From Algibacter sp. L1A34 (GTDB taxonomy: Bacteria; Bacteroidota; Bacteroidia; Flavobacteriales; Flavobacteriaceae), in the NCBI RefSeq assembly GCF_009796805.1, contig NZ_CP047029.1, positions 3,114,001 through 3,178,000 on the forward strand: a DNA stretch of 64,000 nucleotides, written 5' to 3'. Below, piece after piece: positions 51,121 through 59,674 of the stretch. Each line of letters starts with the position of its first letter. The stretch's first letter is position 1. The translations under genes were made by a program, and so were the position numbers. The notes beneath the pieces are model-generated. The model was not told the DNA's origin. It saw nothing but the letters and a program-made list of their open reading frames with translations, and made no database searches.

Positions 51121-51622
51121 TATATTAATTATTGTTCCTTTTAGGAACAATTCTAATTGGAGAACTTGTAAAAAAATAAAGACAAAGGCTTAAATGCTTT
51201 TTTTAAAAGTGAAAATAACCTGCCATGGTGGGTGGTTTCTTTATCTTTAATAGTAACAAAAACAAGTGTTGCTACATTTATAGTAGTTCCTGTTTTTATA
51301 CTTTTCATGAATAGAAATTTAACCTATTTGCAAATGACTATTGGTTTTGCTTTATGTGTTATTAAAAGAATATTATGAAGAAGGCATTTTTAGTTCATAC
51401 AATTTTATTCAAAATAGATTAGGTATAAAAACAAGTCAATTAGCACGAACCTTTTTATGATTGGTAAAACTATGAGTTAAGGTGTACAATTATTAAGTAG
51501 AGTTTTTGTGCTTAGTATTATTACAGGGCAAAGTACAATTTCATGAATTTGCATTATTTGCTATTGTATGGTCTTATATTGGAGGCATAACAACTGTAGT
51601 TTGCACAGATACTATTCAACAA
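51121..51622 (+). pseudogene. remnant of a sodium:solute symporter (SSS family)
   Basis: After frame shifts the translation reads GTILIGELVKK, KDKGLNAFFKSENNLPWW, LTYLQMTIGFALC, FSSYNFIQNRLGIKTSQLA and FALFAIVWSYIGGITTVV, the order of the first seven helices of SSS transporters (compare LPWW, TVVW). A frame shift falls in the A run at 51171-51177 and several stops follow. The C-terminal half is missing. Confidence 0.8.
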
Positions 51623-51629
51623 CTAATAT

Positions 51630-52025
51630 TAAAGTTGGAAATGAGGATACAGTAAAGTTAAGAGAATATATGGTTAACAATTGGGATCAATTTGATGCTG
51701 AGGAAATAGCGAATGATAAAGCTGATGTTTTAGAGCGTAGCAAGCGCATTTCTACATGGGGCTTTTACGATTTATGGAATGTCGCAACAGCAAAGTAAAA
51801 GTAACTATTCCTAGAGAAAATGTATTGTCTTTTGAAACGAATATCTAAGTTGAATTTACATTTAATACATCTAGTGTGTTAGTTTTCAATCCTTTAAACC
51901 CGTTCGATTTAAGTAACGCGAAAACTATGGAGCGTAGACAATGTATGGAAATATATAAGTTTCTTAGAAAACATGTTACAGGTTTTGAAAAACGCAACAT
52001 TTGTAAGTACTCCACCGCATATTAG
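51630..52025 (+). pseudogene. remnant of an FAD-dependent oxidoreductase (PF12831-like) and adjoining debris
   Basis: First an open piece NWDQFDAEEIANDKADVLER (to 51798), then in another frame NVLSFETNI, a stop, and FNPLNPFDLSNAKTMERRQ, MEIYKFLRKHVTGFEKRNI. The latter matches the middle of FAD-dependent oxidoreductases that accompany polysaccharide utilisation genes (DLT.AE.EGRRQ..E..RFLRK.VPGFE). Stops and a frame change show that it is dead. 52026-52173 shows nothing further. Confidence 0.65.
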
Positions 52026-52173
52026 TTATCGGCAATTTTTTTAAATATTTGACTAGTAAAATTAATTTTCAGGTTTTTTCTACCAGTATTGAATTAAATA
52101 ACATCCTGATTTACTTATTGTTTTATGAGTTTTAATCAATAGTTTTTTTTAAGTAGGCAGGATATATAGTGGT

Positions 52174-53070
52174 TTATTTTAAAAAATCTGGGTTATTAAA
52201 ACTCGGATTTGGATATTTATAAAATCCTTCTCCAGTAGAAACACCTAATTTGTTTTTATCTATATAATTCTCTTTTAAGTATTTTACTGTTTTTATTTTT
52301 AATTCATTTTTGGTCTTTTCCGCAGAAATTTTACCAATATTATAAGCCGAAGTGATACCAACAACATCAAGAATACCAAAAGGGCCTAAGGGTGCGCTAG
52401 TTGCTTTCATCCATGTTTTATCTATAGTTTCTTGGTCTGCAACGTCACCTACTAATAAATCTAGTGCAGAACTAAGCAATGGCACTAATAATGAATTTAG
52501 AATGTATCCTGGTTGCTCTTTATGTAAAGGTAAAGTTAGCATGCCAATGGCTTTAGCAAAGGCCACTACATCCTTAAAAACTTGTGGGTCTGTTGTTGTA
52601 TGTTCCATGATTTCTGCCGTGTTATGGAGCCATATTTTATTCGCAAAATGCAAAGCTAAAAATTTAGAAGGTCTTCCTGTTATTTTAGCAAATTGACTAG
52701 GTAAAAGTGTTGAAGAGTTGGTTGTGAAAACAGTTTTTTTAGGAGCAACTTTTGCTAATTTTTTGTAAAATTCTGTTTTTATTTTTGGGTCTTCTGGTAC
52801 TGCTTCAATTAGTAAATCTGCATTTTTAACCGCTTCGGCTAAATCGGAAGTGTAGCTTAGGTCTTGGAAGGTTCGATCTAGCTGTTGTTGGGTTGCATTT
52901 AAATCTGTTTTATAGGCGTCGCTCAAACCATTAAATTTTGTTTTTGCTTTTTCCAAAACTTCATCATTAATGTCATAAACGGTAACATTGAATCCATGAA
53001 AAGCGGTTTGAAATGCAATTTGATATCCTAAAACACCACTTCCCGCGATGGTTATATTTTTGTAGCTCAT
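52174..53070 (-). CDS. 3-hydroxyacyl-CoA dehydrogenase
   Basis: 298 residues: NAD-binding domain with ITIAGSGVLGYQIAFQ (residues 6-21), catalytic HFANKIW region (His about 145), and the C-terminal helical domain. It oxidises 3-hydroxyacyl-CoA in fatty-acid breakdown or runs in reverse during butanoyl-type synthesis. It is monocistronic, with a TGAC-type activator promoter, a link between lipid or redox metabolism and the stress regulon. Confidence 0.9.
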   Translation of the reverse strand: MSYKNITIAGSGVLGYQIAFQTAFHGFNVTVYDINDEVLEKAKTKFNGLSDAYKTDLNATQQQLDRTFQDLSYTSDLAEAVKNADLLIEAVPEDPKIKTEFYKKLAKVAPKKTVFTTNSSTLLPSQFAKITGRPSKFLALHFANKIWLHNTAEIMEHTTTDPQVFKDVVAFAKAIGMLTLPLHKEQPGYILNSLLVPLLSSALDLLVGDVADQETIDKTWMKATSAPLGPFGILDVVGITSAYNIGKISAEKTKNELKIKTVKYLKENYIDKNKLGVSTGEGFYKYPNPSFNNPDFLK

Positions 53071-53125
53071 TTCAATAGTTTTATGTTTAACTTTTTTGTT
53101 TTACTGTTCTAGTAGTACTCTAATA

Positions 53126-53168
53126 CAAAGTTAATATATCCTATTAAGCCCAGTAATGACCTAAGTCA
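53126..53168 (-). promoter_or_regulatory. TGAY-class activator site and perfect -7 box for hydroxyacyl-CoA dehydrogenase
   Basis: ATGAC-CTAA-GTCAT at 53156-53169, -7 box TAACTTTG at 53133-53126. Spacing is 36.5 bp. Confidence 0.76.
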
Positions 53169-53172
53169 TTAT

Positions 53173-53220
53173 AATAAAAACAACCCTAATTTATAGCTAT
53201 AAATTAGGGTTGTTTTTATT
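53173..53220. terminator. 48-bp perfect palindrome, bidirectional terminator
   Basis: Arms of 24 bp with no mismatch (53173-53196 and 53197-53220), core CCCTAATTTATAG, ending in A/T tracts. It lies 95 bp after the BON-protein stop and just upstream of the dehydrogenase activator site, so it insulates the two. Confidence 0.82.
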
Positions 53221-53314
53221 CAATTATTTTTAAGAAATTATACCCAATCTATTTTCTATTCTAATTGCGTATAGAGAGAAATAAGTTGTTTTTTTTTAGT
53301 GCTTTTTTTCTTAT

Positions 53315-53812
53315 TTATTTTTCTTCTAACTCAAGGAGGTTGCTTTTTCCTTTAATAGTTTCGGGGTTTACAGTTGGTTTTATCACAATTGCATTATTTA
53401 TTCCTTTAACTCCGAGAATTATTTCTGTTGCTTTTTTTGCGGCTTCTTTTTCATAAGGAAATGTTACTTCTCCAGAGAGGTTAACCCAACCATCACTAAC
53501 TTCAATCTCTATTTTTGTTTCTGGTATAGCTGTATTCTCTTTAAAAGCATATACTATTGCTTTTGCAATTTCTAAATCTGTTTTTTGATAATCTGTACCA
53601 TATTTTATTTCTATATCTTCTGCTACTGCTCTTACGCCTTTTACCTTTCTAACTGCTTTTTTTGCGGCTACTTTTATAGAAAAATCATCAACAACTCCAG
53701 TTAGCATTACTACGCCGTCTTCTACTACCACACCAATTTGGTTTTCTTCGATGTTAGGTTGAAATACCAACTCATCTAATATGTCTTGTTTAATTTGACA
53801 ATCAGTTTTCAT
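53315..53812 (-). CDS. BON-domain protein (OsmY-like, two domains)
   Basis: 165 residues with two BON domains (about 1-70 and 75-147): VVVEDGVVMLTGVVDDF and IEVSDGWVNLSGEVTFPYE. No signal peptide. Most Bacteroidota relatives have three BON domains; here the chain ends soon after VNPETIKGKSNL, where a third would begin, so it may be truncated. TGAC-type promoter. Confidence 0.88.
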   Translation of the reverse strand: MKTDCQIKQDILDELVFQPNIEENQIGVVVEDGVVMLTGVVDDFSIKVAAKKAVRKVKGVRAVAEDIEIKYGTDYQKTDLEIAKAIVYAFKENTAIPETKIEIEVSDGWVNLSGEVTFPYEKEAAKKATEIILGVKGINNAIVIKPTVNPETIKGKSNLLELEEK

Positions 53813-53850
53813 GTCTATTTATTTTTGATGAAACAATAATTTATTAGAAG

Positions 53851-53893
53851 TAAAGATATGCTGTTGAAGTAGTATTTAAAATGACTTATGTCA
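53851..53893 (-). promoter_or_regulatory. TGAY-class activator site and -7 box for the BON protein
   Basis: ATGAC-TTAT-GTCAG at 53881-53894, -7 box TATCTTTA at 53858-53851. Spacing is 36.5 bp. Confidence 0.74.
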
Positions 53894-54012
53894 GTCTTTT
53901 AGAAAATAAAAATGCATTAATATTGTTATAATATAGTAAGGTTTTTATAAAAGAAAACCCTACAGTTAAGACTATAAGGAGTTCTAATACTATGTTAATA
54001 TAAATTCTAGAT

Positions 54013-54264
54013 TCATTCATCCATAAGTAATAACGTTTTAATTACCATTAGAATCGTTTGGTCTCTAGCTTCATCAAGACCGTCTGTTTTTTTGAGTATT
54101 TTATTTATATTTTTAAGTGCGGATGAAGTATAGCCTGCCCAAGTGTTTTTATTACTAACGCATACTAAAAAGCTCTTGATGAAACCTGTTAGATGGTAGT
54201 CCGTTTTTAAATAAGTCTTTTTGTAAGTCTTTACCAAATCCAATAGGCCCGCAGAACCACACAC
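54013..54264 (-). CDS. small open frame overlapping the ferric reductase 3' end, doubtful
   Basis: The frame is open for 83 codons, but the first 36 lie in another frame of the reductase gene. Only the rest (NKNTWAGYTSSALKNINKIL, DEARDQTILMVIKTLLLMDE) looks like protein. There is no start codon in the non-overlapping part. It may be the tail of an older gene that was cut when the reductase gene arrived, or chance. Confidence 0.25.
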   Translation of the reverse strand: MCGSAGLLDLVKTYKKTYLKTDYHLTGFIKSFLVCVSNKNTWAGYTSSALKNINKILKKTDGLDEARDQTILMVIKTLLLMDE

Positions 54265-55504
54265 TAGCCGATTTCCATTCGGGAACTATTTCGCGCAATT
54301 TCCCCCCGTTTAGGTGGCCATCACGCTTATCAAGTATCACATGCAACGTAATATTAGCAGCGGCAGCATCGACAGTTAGTTTATTCAATACCTCAGGTTC
54401 TAGTTCGCTCGCACAATGGAATAAATCGATAACTTGAGAGCTTGGGTTGTGGGCAAGATGTTTCATTCTCGCAATAAAAGGCGTTATACCAATTCCACCA
54501 CCAATCCATATTTGACGTTTGGCCGAATCGTTGAAAGTGAAGCAACCATAAGGGCCTTCTATAATTACTTTATCTCCAATATTTAATTTTTCTGGTAAAA
54601 AATTGGTGTAATCGCCAAGTGCTTTGGTGATAAACATGATACGAGGATTGTTTGCATCCCAGTCTGAGGCGATAGTAAATGGATGCTGTCCTTCTTTCTT
54701 ATCAAAGCTAACAAAAGCGAACTGACCACTCTTGTGGCCTTTCCATCCATCCTTTAGTAAGATCAAGGTTTCTAGCACCTTCATTTTTGGAAAATAGTGT
54801 TGTGTTTCTATAGCGCCTTCAACCTTACGTCGTTTACCGAGTTGTCCAGTTAGCACAATTACAGCCGATATTGTACCTACAATTAACAAAAGCCCCATTA
54901 CAATTCCCAATGGTTGGCTCCATGAGGCAAAATCTAATAAAGCCACAGCATGGAATACCAAAGCTAGATAAACCACCGCGATTAGTGAATGTGTCTTTAC
55001 GAAAATTTTATAGGGAAAGCGCTTAATTAACGCTATCGCAATAAGTATAATTAGTGCATAAAAGGCCCATTCACCAATTAACTTGGCAGGACCGTGCAGA
55101 CCATCAAGGAATGCTTGAACCTGATTAAGCGAGTCGGATTCTGAATGTGAACCAGCACCACGACGATGACCACCTTCTATTAAACCTAGTTTGGTAAGCC
55201 AATGTGGAGCTTCTTTAGCAACCCAATGCAATACCACAGCAATTAGCCCAGTAATTCCTAACCATTTGTGAAGTCTATAAGATTTATCTAACCCGCCAAG
55301 TAAGGACTCAAGCCAAACTAGGCGAAGTGCAAGCACCATAGATATACTCATTACCCCAATGCCTATAACTCCAGAATATTGAATGAATAAATTACGAACA
55401 GTAATAAAATTAAGTGTACTAGGTAAAGGTAAACTTGCCAATACCCATAAACTTGTTAAGACTAAGAGTACGATCCAAAGCGATATTTTGACGTTCCTAA
55501 GCAT
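54155..55504 (-). CDS. ferric reductase-like membrane flavoprotein
   Basis: 449 residues. N-terminal ferric-reductase-like membrane domain (about 1-215, with haem-type histidines in YRLHKWLGITG, VVLHW and KTHSLIAVVYLALVFH), an FAD-binding domain (about 225-330, HPFTIAS) and an NAD(P)-binding domain (GGGIGITPFIARM, FCGPIGFG). It should pass electrons from NAD(P)H across the membrane to iron or other acceptors. More G+C than neighbours (30 of 60 bases in the line at 54241), suggesting transfer, perhaps from a gammaproteobacterium. No TGAY site in front. Confidence 0.88.
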   Translation of the reverse strand: MLRNVKISLWIVLLVLTSLWVLASLPLPSTLNFITVRNLFIQYSGVIGIGVMSISMVLALRLVWLESLLGGLDKSYRLHKWLGITGLIAVVLHWVAKEAPHWLTKLGLIEGGHRRGAGSHSESDSLNQVQAFLDGLHGPAKLIGEWAFYALIILIAIALIKRFPYKIFVKTHSLIAVVYLALVFHAVALLDFASWSQPLGIVMGLLLIVGTISAVIVLTGQLGKRRKVEGAIETQHYFPKMKVLETLILLKDGWKGHKSGQFAFVSFDKKEGQHPFTIASDWDANNPRIMFITKALGDYTNFLPEKLNIGDKVIIEGPYGCFTFNDSAKRQIWIGGGIGITPFIARMKHLAHNPSSQVIDLFHCASELEPEVLNKLTVDAAAANITLHVILDKRDGHLNGGKLREIVPEWKSASVWFCGPIGFGKDLQKDLFKNGLPSNRFHQELFSMR

Positions 55505-55517
55505 GATGATGTAAATT

Positions 55518-55533
55518 TTGTTCTAACGAACAA
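55518..55533 (-). promoter_or_regulatory. inverted repeat just upstream of the ferric reductase start
   Basis: TTGTTC-TAAC-GAACAA, 6-4-6, perfect, 14 bp before the ATG. Too near the start for the class II arrangement, so more like a repressor operator. No other copy in front of a gene was seen. Confidence 0.45.
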
Positions 55534-55663
55534 TTTTCTAGAGGAGTTAGCAAATAATTGTAGTGTTTTTTGCTAAATGCTATTGGTTTAAAAGCTGCTT
55601 CCATTGGTATAAATATTAATTATCCCCAATTAATTATAATAAATAAGGTTATTATAACTTGTG

Positions 55664-56140
55664 CTATTTTAGATGTGATCTTAACATCCAAGCTGTTTTC
55701 TCGTGTTGTTCCATAAGTCCAGTTAGATAATCGCTAATACCATCAGCTTTCCATTTATCTGCAATAGGTTTTATTTCTTCTCTTAGAAAAATAATAATAC
55801 TTTCATGGTCTTCTAATAATTCGGCAAATATACTTTGGCTATCATTTTTACCTTTTGTTTTTTCGGTAAGGTGTGTTAATTCAGAATATTTTTCTAAGCT
55901 TGCAGATACATAATGACCTATCATACGTATTTTTTCTGCTACAGTATCAACAACTTCTTGTTGTTCATTGTATAAGGTTTCAAGATAAAGGTGTACAGAG
56001 TGAAAATCTGGGCCTTCAATATTCCAATGGAAATTTAATGTTTTTGAATATAAAACAAATTCATCTGCTAATACTATTGACAATTGATCTGCAATAGCTT
56101 GTCTGTTTTCATCTGAAATTCCGATGTTAGGAGTTTTCAT
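55664..56140 (-). CDS. dps: Dps-type ferritin-like DNA-protection protein
   Basis: 158 residues. The ferroxidase motif is clear: LNFHWNIEGPDFHSVH (ligand His and Asp), then LYNEQQEVVDTVAEKI. Twelve subunits form a shell that oxidises iron with peroxide and protects DNA. No signal peptide. TGAC-type activator promoter. It lies between the reductase gene and the second ABC-2 exporter operon. Confidence 0.93.
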   Translation of the reverse strand: MKTPNIGISDENRQAIADQLSIVLADEFVLYSKTLNFHWNIEGPDFHSVHLYLETLYNEQQEVVDTVAEKIRMIGHYVSASLEKYSELTHLTEKTKGKNDSQSIFAELLEDHESIIIFLREEIKPIADKWKADGISDYLTGLMEQHEKTAWMLRSHLK

Positions 56141-56169
56141 TTTTTTCTAATTTTGAATTAATAATAATC

Positions 56170-56212
56170 CAAAGGTATTATAAGCCTAAAGTAATTACAC
56201 TGACCTATATCA
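56170..56212 (-). promoter_or_regulatory. TGAY-class activator site and perfect -7 box for dps
   Basis: ACTGAC-CTAT-ATCAGT at 56199-56214, -7 box TACCTTTG at 56177-56170. Spacing is 36.5 bp. Confidence 0.76.
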
Positions 56213-56303
56213 GTATGGGCTATCTTTTTAAATTTTAGTAAAAACTAATAAGTCGTAACGATATTTATAAACATTATTTAAGGAATTTTCTTCGGAAAAG
56301 CTT

Positions 56304-57503
56304 TTAATTTTTAGCTGAAGATATTGGTAAGGAAGTCTCTATTATGTTTCTTCTTTTCTGTAAATAGCGGTATCTTAAATAAGCCCCCACATAGGCTATA
56401 AATAATAAAATTAAGAGGTGTATGATGTCATTAAAATAAAACGGACTATCAACACCCATTATTGTAAGTTTCTTCAGAAAAACAAAAAAGGGTCTTAAAG
56501 GAATAAGGTTTGAAATATATTGTATTAATAACGGCATTTCATTGATAGACCATGTAACACCTGTAATTAAAAAAACAGGGTAAGAGGTAAAGGCTATGAC
56601 TTCCATAGCTCCTGTTTCGGTAGTAAAAAAAGAGGCAAAGAACCAACCGTACAATAATGTAGTTAAAATAAATAGGCATGATACTCCTAATAGTATAAAT
56701 AAGTTACCATGAATAGGTAAATCGAAAAAAGGAAAAATAACTAAAAGTACTAATAGGGTATAGGCTAGAAAAATTAAGAAATGAATCCCGATTTTTCCGA
56801 ATATATAATTTAGAAAGTTGTTTTTACTTTCTTCAAAACCAACTTGCATGAGTCCTTTTTCACGATCGGATGCTACACTTTCAGCCAAACCCATTAATAG
56901 TGTTTGGTGTAGAATTAGAAATAGCACGAACGGTAGTAAAAAATCACCATAATTATTAGTTGAGTTGTATACTGCATTTACCTTTATGGATACAGGATTT
57001 GCATATTCGTGAGCCAATTCTGGAGCAATTTTTTTGGATTTAAAAAAATCTTCTCGTGATTTAACTGCATAATCTAGAGCTACTAAATTAACCGCTTTGT
57101 TAATATCGTTAGAGGGTAGAAATCGTGTGTTATTCAGTACCAATGCAATAGGTGAACTTTCTTTTAAAAGTAGCTTTTTTTCAAAACCTTTTGGAATATG
57201 CACATAACCTTGCACTTCAAAACTGGAGAGTCCATTTTTAGCTTCGAGCAAATTTGTGTAAGTATGGGTGAGCGCTACTTTTTGAGTTGTATTTAGTTTA
57301 TTTAAAAATGATTTACTACTTTTTGTGTGGTCCATGTCTACCACACCAACGCTTACCTTTTCTTCATCTTTTTTTATATAAGTAGTACCAATTAAAAACA
57401 AGTATAGAAATGGAGCGGCAAATAAAACCAGAAGAATACTCTTATCATTAAGTATAAGGAGCGCTTCTTTTTTTATTAGTTTCCATATAATTTTTAGATT
57501 CAT
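56304..57503 (-). CDS. ABC-2 type permease, second of a pair
   Basis: 399 residues. Membrane anchor (about 22-42), long periplasmic part (about 45-185) and five C-terminal segments, with ASDREKGLMQVGFEESKNN in the coupling region. It overlaps the previous permease gene by 4 bp. No ATPase gene lies in this operon, so either a remote ATPase serves it or the operon works without one. Confidence 0.88.
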   Translation of the reverse strand: MNLKIIWKLIKKEALLILNDKSILLVLFAAPFLYLFLIGTTYIKKDEEKVSVGVVDMDHTKSSKSFLNKLNTTQKVALTHTYTNLLEAKNGLSSFEVQGYVHIPKGFEKKLLLKESSPIALVLNNTRFLPSNDINKAVNLVALDYAVKSREDFFKSKKIAPELAHEYANPVSIKVNAVYNSTNNYGDFLLPFVLFLILHQTLLMGLAESVASDREKGLMQVGFEESKNNFLNYIFGKIGIHFLIFLAYTLLVLLVIFPFFDLPIHGNLFILLGVSCLFILTTLLYGWFFASFFTTETGAMEVIAFTSYPVFLITGVTWSINEMPLLIQYISNLIPLRPFFVFLKKLTIMGVDSPFYFNDIIHLLILLFIAYVGAYLRYRYLQKRRNIIETSLPISSAKN

Positions 57504-58687
57504 ATCGCAGCTGTTTTTTTAACAGGAAAAATGAGTTTTCTGTTAATGGTTAATCCTGCTAAAATCAATACAAATGCCACCAATAGAAATACAAGTAATT
57601 TCCATATTTCTGGCCATATAAAATGGATAGGTGTATCTAATTGATAAATTTTAAGAAAACCCGTTAAAAAGTGGGTAAAAGGGATAATTTGAGCATATGC
57701 TGAATTTAACCACGGCATAGCCCAAATAGGAAAGGTAAACCCACTAAAAACAAAGGCTGGCGAATTATAAAATATAGCTAAGTCGAGAGCTATGAGTTCC
57801 TTTTTAAATATGAGTGAAATTCCAAATCCGAGAAATATATTTACAGTAATTAGAAGAAAAATTAATAGTAATAAACTACCTATATTTCCATAAATGGGAA
57901 TGTCAAAAAAAGGAAACAATATGGCTAAAACAATACCGCATAATCCTAAACTATAAATAGAATATGCAAAATATTTTCCGAAGAGCATGGATAATATATT
58001 TCCTTTTGAAATGGTATATAAATCTTGAAATGTTTCCATTTTCCATTCATTATTAAAAGCTCTTGAGGCCGCGATAAAAACAATCATTTGTAATAGAACA
58101 ATTGCTAAACCCGGAATTAAATAATAACTGTAATTATATTGCGGATTACCTATAACTCTTGAGTTTACTGGTATTGGTAGAACTGTTCCCGATATTTTAC
58201 TAGGATTTATTCCTAAAGGAGCAATTCGTTTTATAACAACCGAAGCGCTTACTAATTGTGTAATTTGAAGTGCCGATCTGTAAATTAGGTTTCCAAAAAC
58301 AATGTTTGTGGAATTGGTATAAACCTTTATCTGTACGGGTGTTTTTTTTAATACGTTTTTATAAAAATCCTTCGGAATATAGAATATACCTTCAACACCA
58401 TTTTTTACAAAGGTGTTTTCAATGTTTTCGTCAGAGGTTATGTAATGTGTTACTTTAAAAGTGGGTGAAGCTTCTAAGGATCTAATATAAGTTCGGCTTA
58501 AAGAGCTGTTGTCATTATCATAAACAGCAATAGGAACTTCTCTTAATGCGCCCTTAGAATAAATAGCACCAAGTATAAAAAACGCAACAAATGGAATTAC
58601 AATAAATAAATTTCGTGCAGATTTCTGCCGTGCCAATCGCAGCATTTCTCGCTTAAAAACTAGATATACACTCCAATTACTTAACAT
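57500..58687 (-). CDS. ABC-2 type permease, first of a pair
   Basis: 395 residues with the same layout: anchor (about 25-45), periplasmic domain, then five or six segments. Coupling region NNEWKMETFQDLYTISKGN. It starts 4 bp after the fusion gene's stop. Related to the YhhJ/YbhR type. Confidence 0.88.
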   Translation of the reverse strand: MLSNWSVYLVFKREMLRLARQKSARNLFIVIPFVAFFILGAIYSKGALREVPIAVYDNDNSSLSRTYIRSLEASPTFKVTHYITSDENIENTFVKNGVEGIFYIPKDFYKNVLKKTPVQIKVYTNSTNIVFGNLIYRSALQITQLVSASVVIKRIAPLGINPSKISGTVLPIPVNSRVIGNPQYNYSYYLIPGLAIVLLQMIVFIAASRAFNNEWKMETFQDLYTISKGNILSMLFGKYFAYSIYSLGLCGIVLAILFPFFDIPIYGNIGSLLLLIFLLITVNIFLGFGISLIFKKELIALDLAIFYNSPAFVFSGFTFPIWAMPWLNSAYAQIIPFTHFLTGFLKIYQLDTPIHFIWPEIWKLLVFLLVAFVLILAGLTINRKLIFPVKKTAAI

Positions 58688-58691
58688 AATT

Positions 58692-59666
58692 CTATTTGTA
58701 AATTTGAATAGACATACCTGGTCTTAACTCCGTAATGCGGCTTTGAGGTTTTAAGTGAATTTCAAAAGTTTTTAGATCGTATTCTCCTTTAGCTTTTACA
58801 GGAACCCATGTAGCAAAATCTGCCATTGGCGAAATGTAACTCACTTTGAATTCAACTTCTTCATTACTTAAACCTGGTACTTTTGCTTTATAGATTTGAT
58901 CCATTTTAAAATCCGCAAGATGATCTTCTCTCACATTGAATATAGCATAAATTTTTTCAGGAATTTGTATTGTTACAATAGGGTAGCCGGCAGCCATAAC
59001 TTCACCAACTTCGGCAACTTGATTACTTATAATACCAGCGGTAGGAGCAACAATTTTTAACTCATCATAAAAAGCTTCTACTTCATTATAGGCACTTTGC
59101 GCAGATTCATAACTGCCATAGGCCGCACTAATATCTTCTTTTCTAGCTCCTTTTTTTGCCATTTCCCAAACCGATTTAGCAGCATTCATTTGCTCTTTAG
59201 CAGCATCGTATTTAAACTGAATTTCGTCCATTTCTTGTTTAGAAATAATGCTATCGGCATAAAGAGCTTGAAACCTTTTATATGTTTTTTCAGCGAAATC
59301 AAATTGACTTTTTGCCATTTGATATTGGTTTTGTAACGCATTTATTTCTTCTTTTCTAGCGCCGTATTCCGCTTTGTTAAATAAAGATTTGGCGGCATTA
59401 ACCATACCTTGGGCTTGGCCTTTTTTTGCATTTAGAATATCGGGTTCTAGTGTTGCTAATAGTTGTCCTTCTTTTACAGTTGTCCCTTTTTCAACGAGAA
59501 GGGTGTGTACTCTTCCTGAAATTTCTGATGCTACATTAACTTCTGTAGTTTCTAGCATACCCGAATATATGGTCTGTTCTTCACTATTCGCTTTAAAGAA
59601 AAAGAAAACGATTGCAAAAACAATGATTATTATAGGTATGATTAATGTTATATATGCTTTTTTCAT
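58692..59666 (-). CDS. HlyD-family membrane fusion protein
   Basis: 324 residues. A membrane anchor (about 5-24), lipoyl half-motif (VNVASEISGRVHTLLVEKG), a long coiled coil containing the internal repeat KKGARKEDI (and YGARKEEI), second half-motif KIVAPTAGIISNQVAEVGE, and a final beta domain. It lies 8 bp after the TolC gene. Confidence 0.9.
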   Translation of the reverse strand: MKKAYITLIIPIIIIVFAIVFFFFKANSEEQTIYSGMLETTEVNVASEISGRVHTLLVEKGTTVKEGQLLATLEPDILNAKKGQAQGMVNAAKSLFNKAEYGARKEEINALQNQYQMAKSQFDFAEKTYKRFQALYADSIISKQEMDEIQFKYDAAKEQMNAAKSVWEMAKKGARKEDISAAYGSYESAQSAYNEVEAFYDELKIVAPTAGIISNQVAEVGEVMAAGYPIVTIQIPEKIYAIFNVREDHLADFKMDQIYKAKVPGLSNEEVEFKVSYISPMADFATWVPVKAKGEYDLKTFEIHLKPQSRITELRPGMSIQIYK

Positions 59667-59674
59667 AATGAAGC

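Noticed and set aside
51132-51150. Inverted repeat TTGTTCC-N5-GGAACAA looking like an operator
   Set aside because: It lies inside the decayed symporter coding sequence (before GTILIGELV), has an odd spacer and no promoter box at a fitting distance, so chance is likelier.
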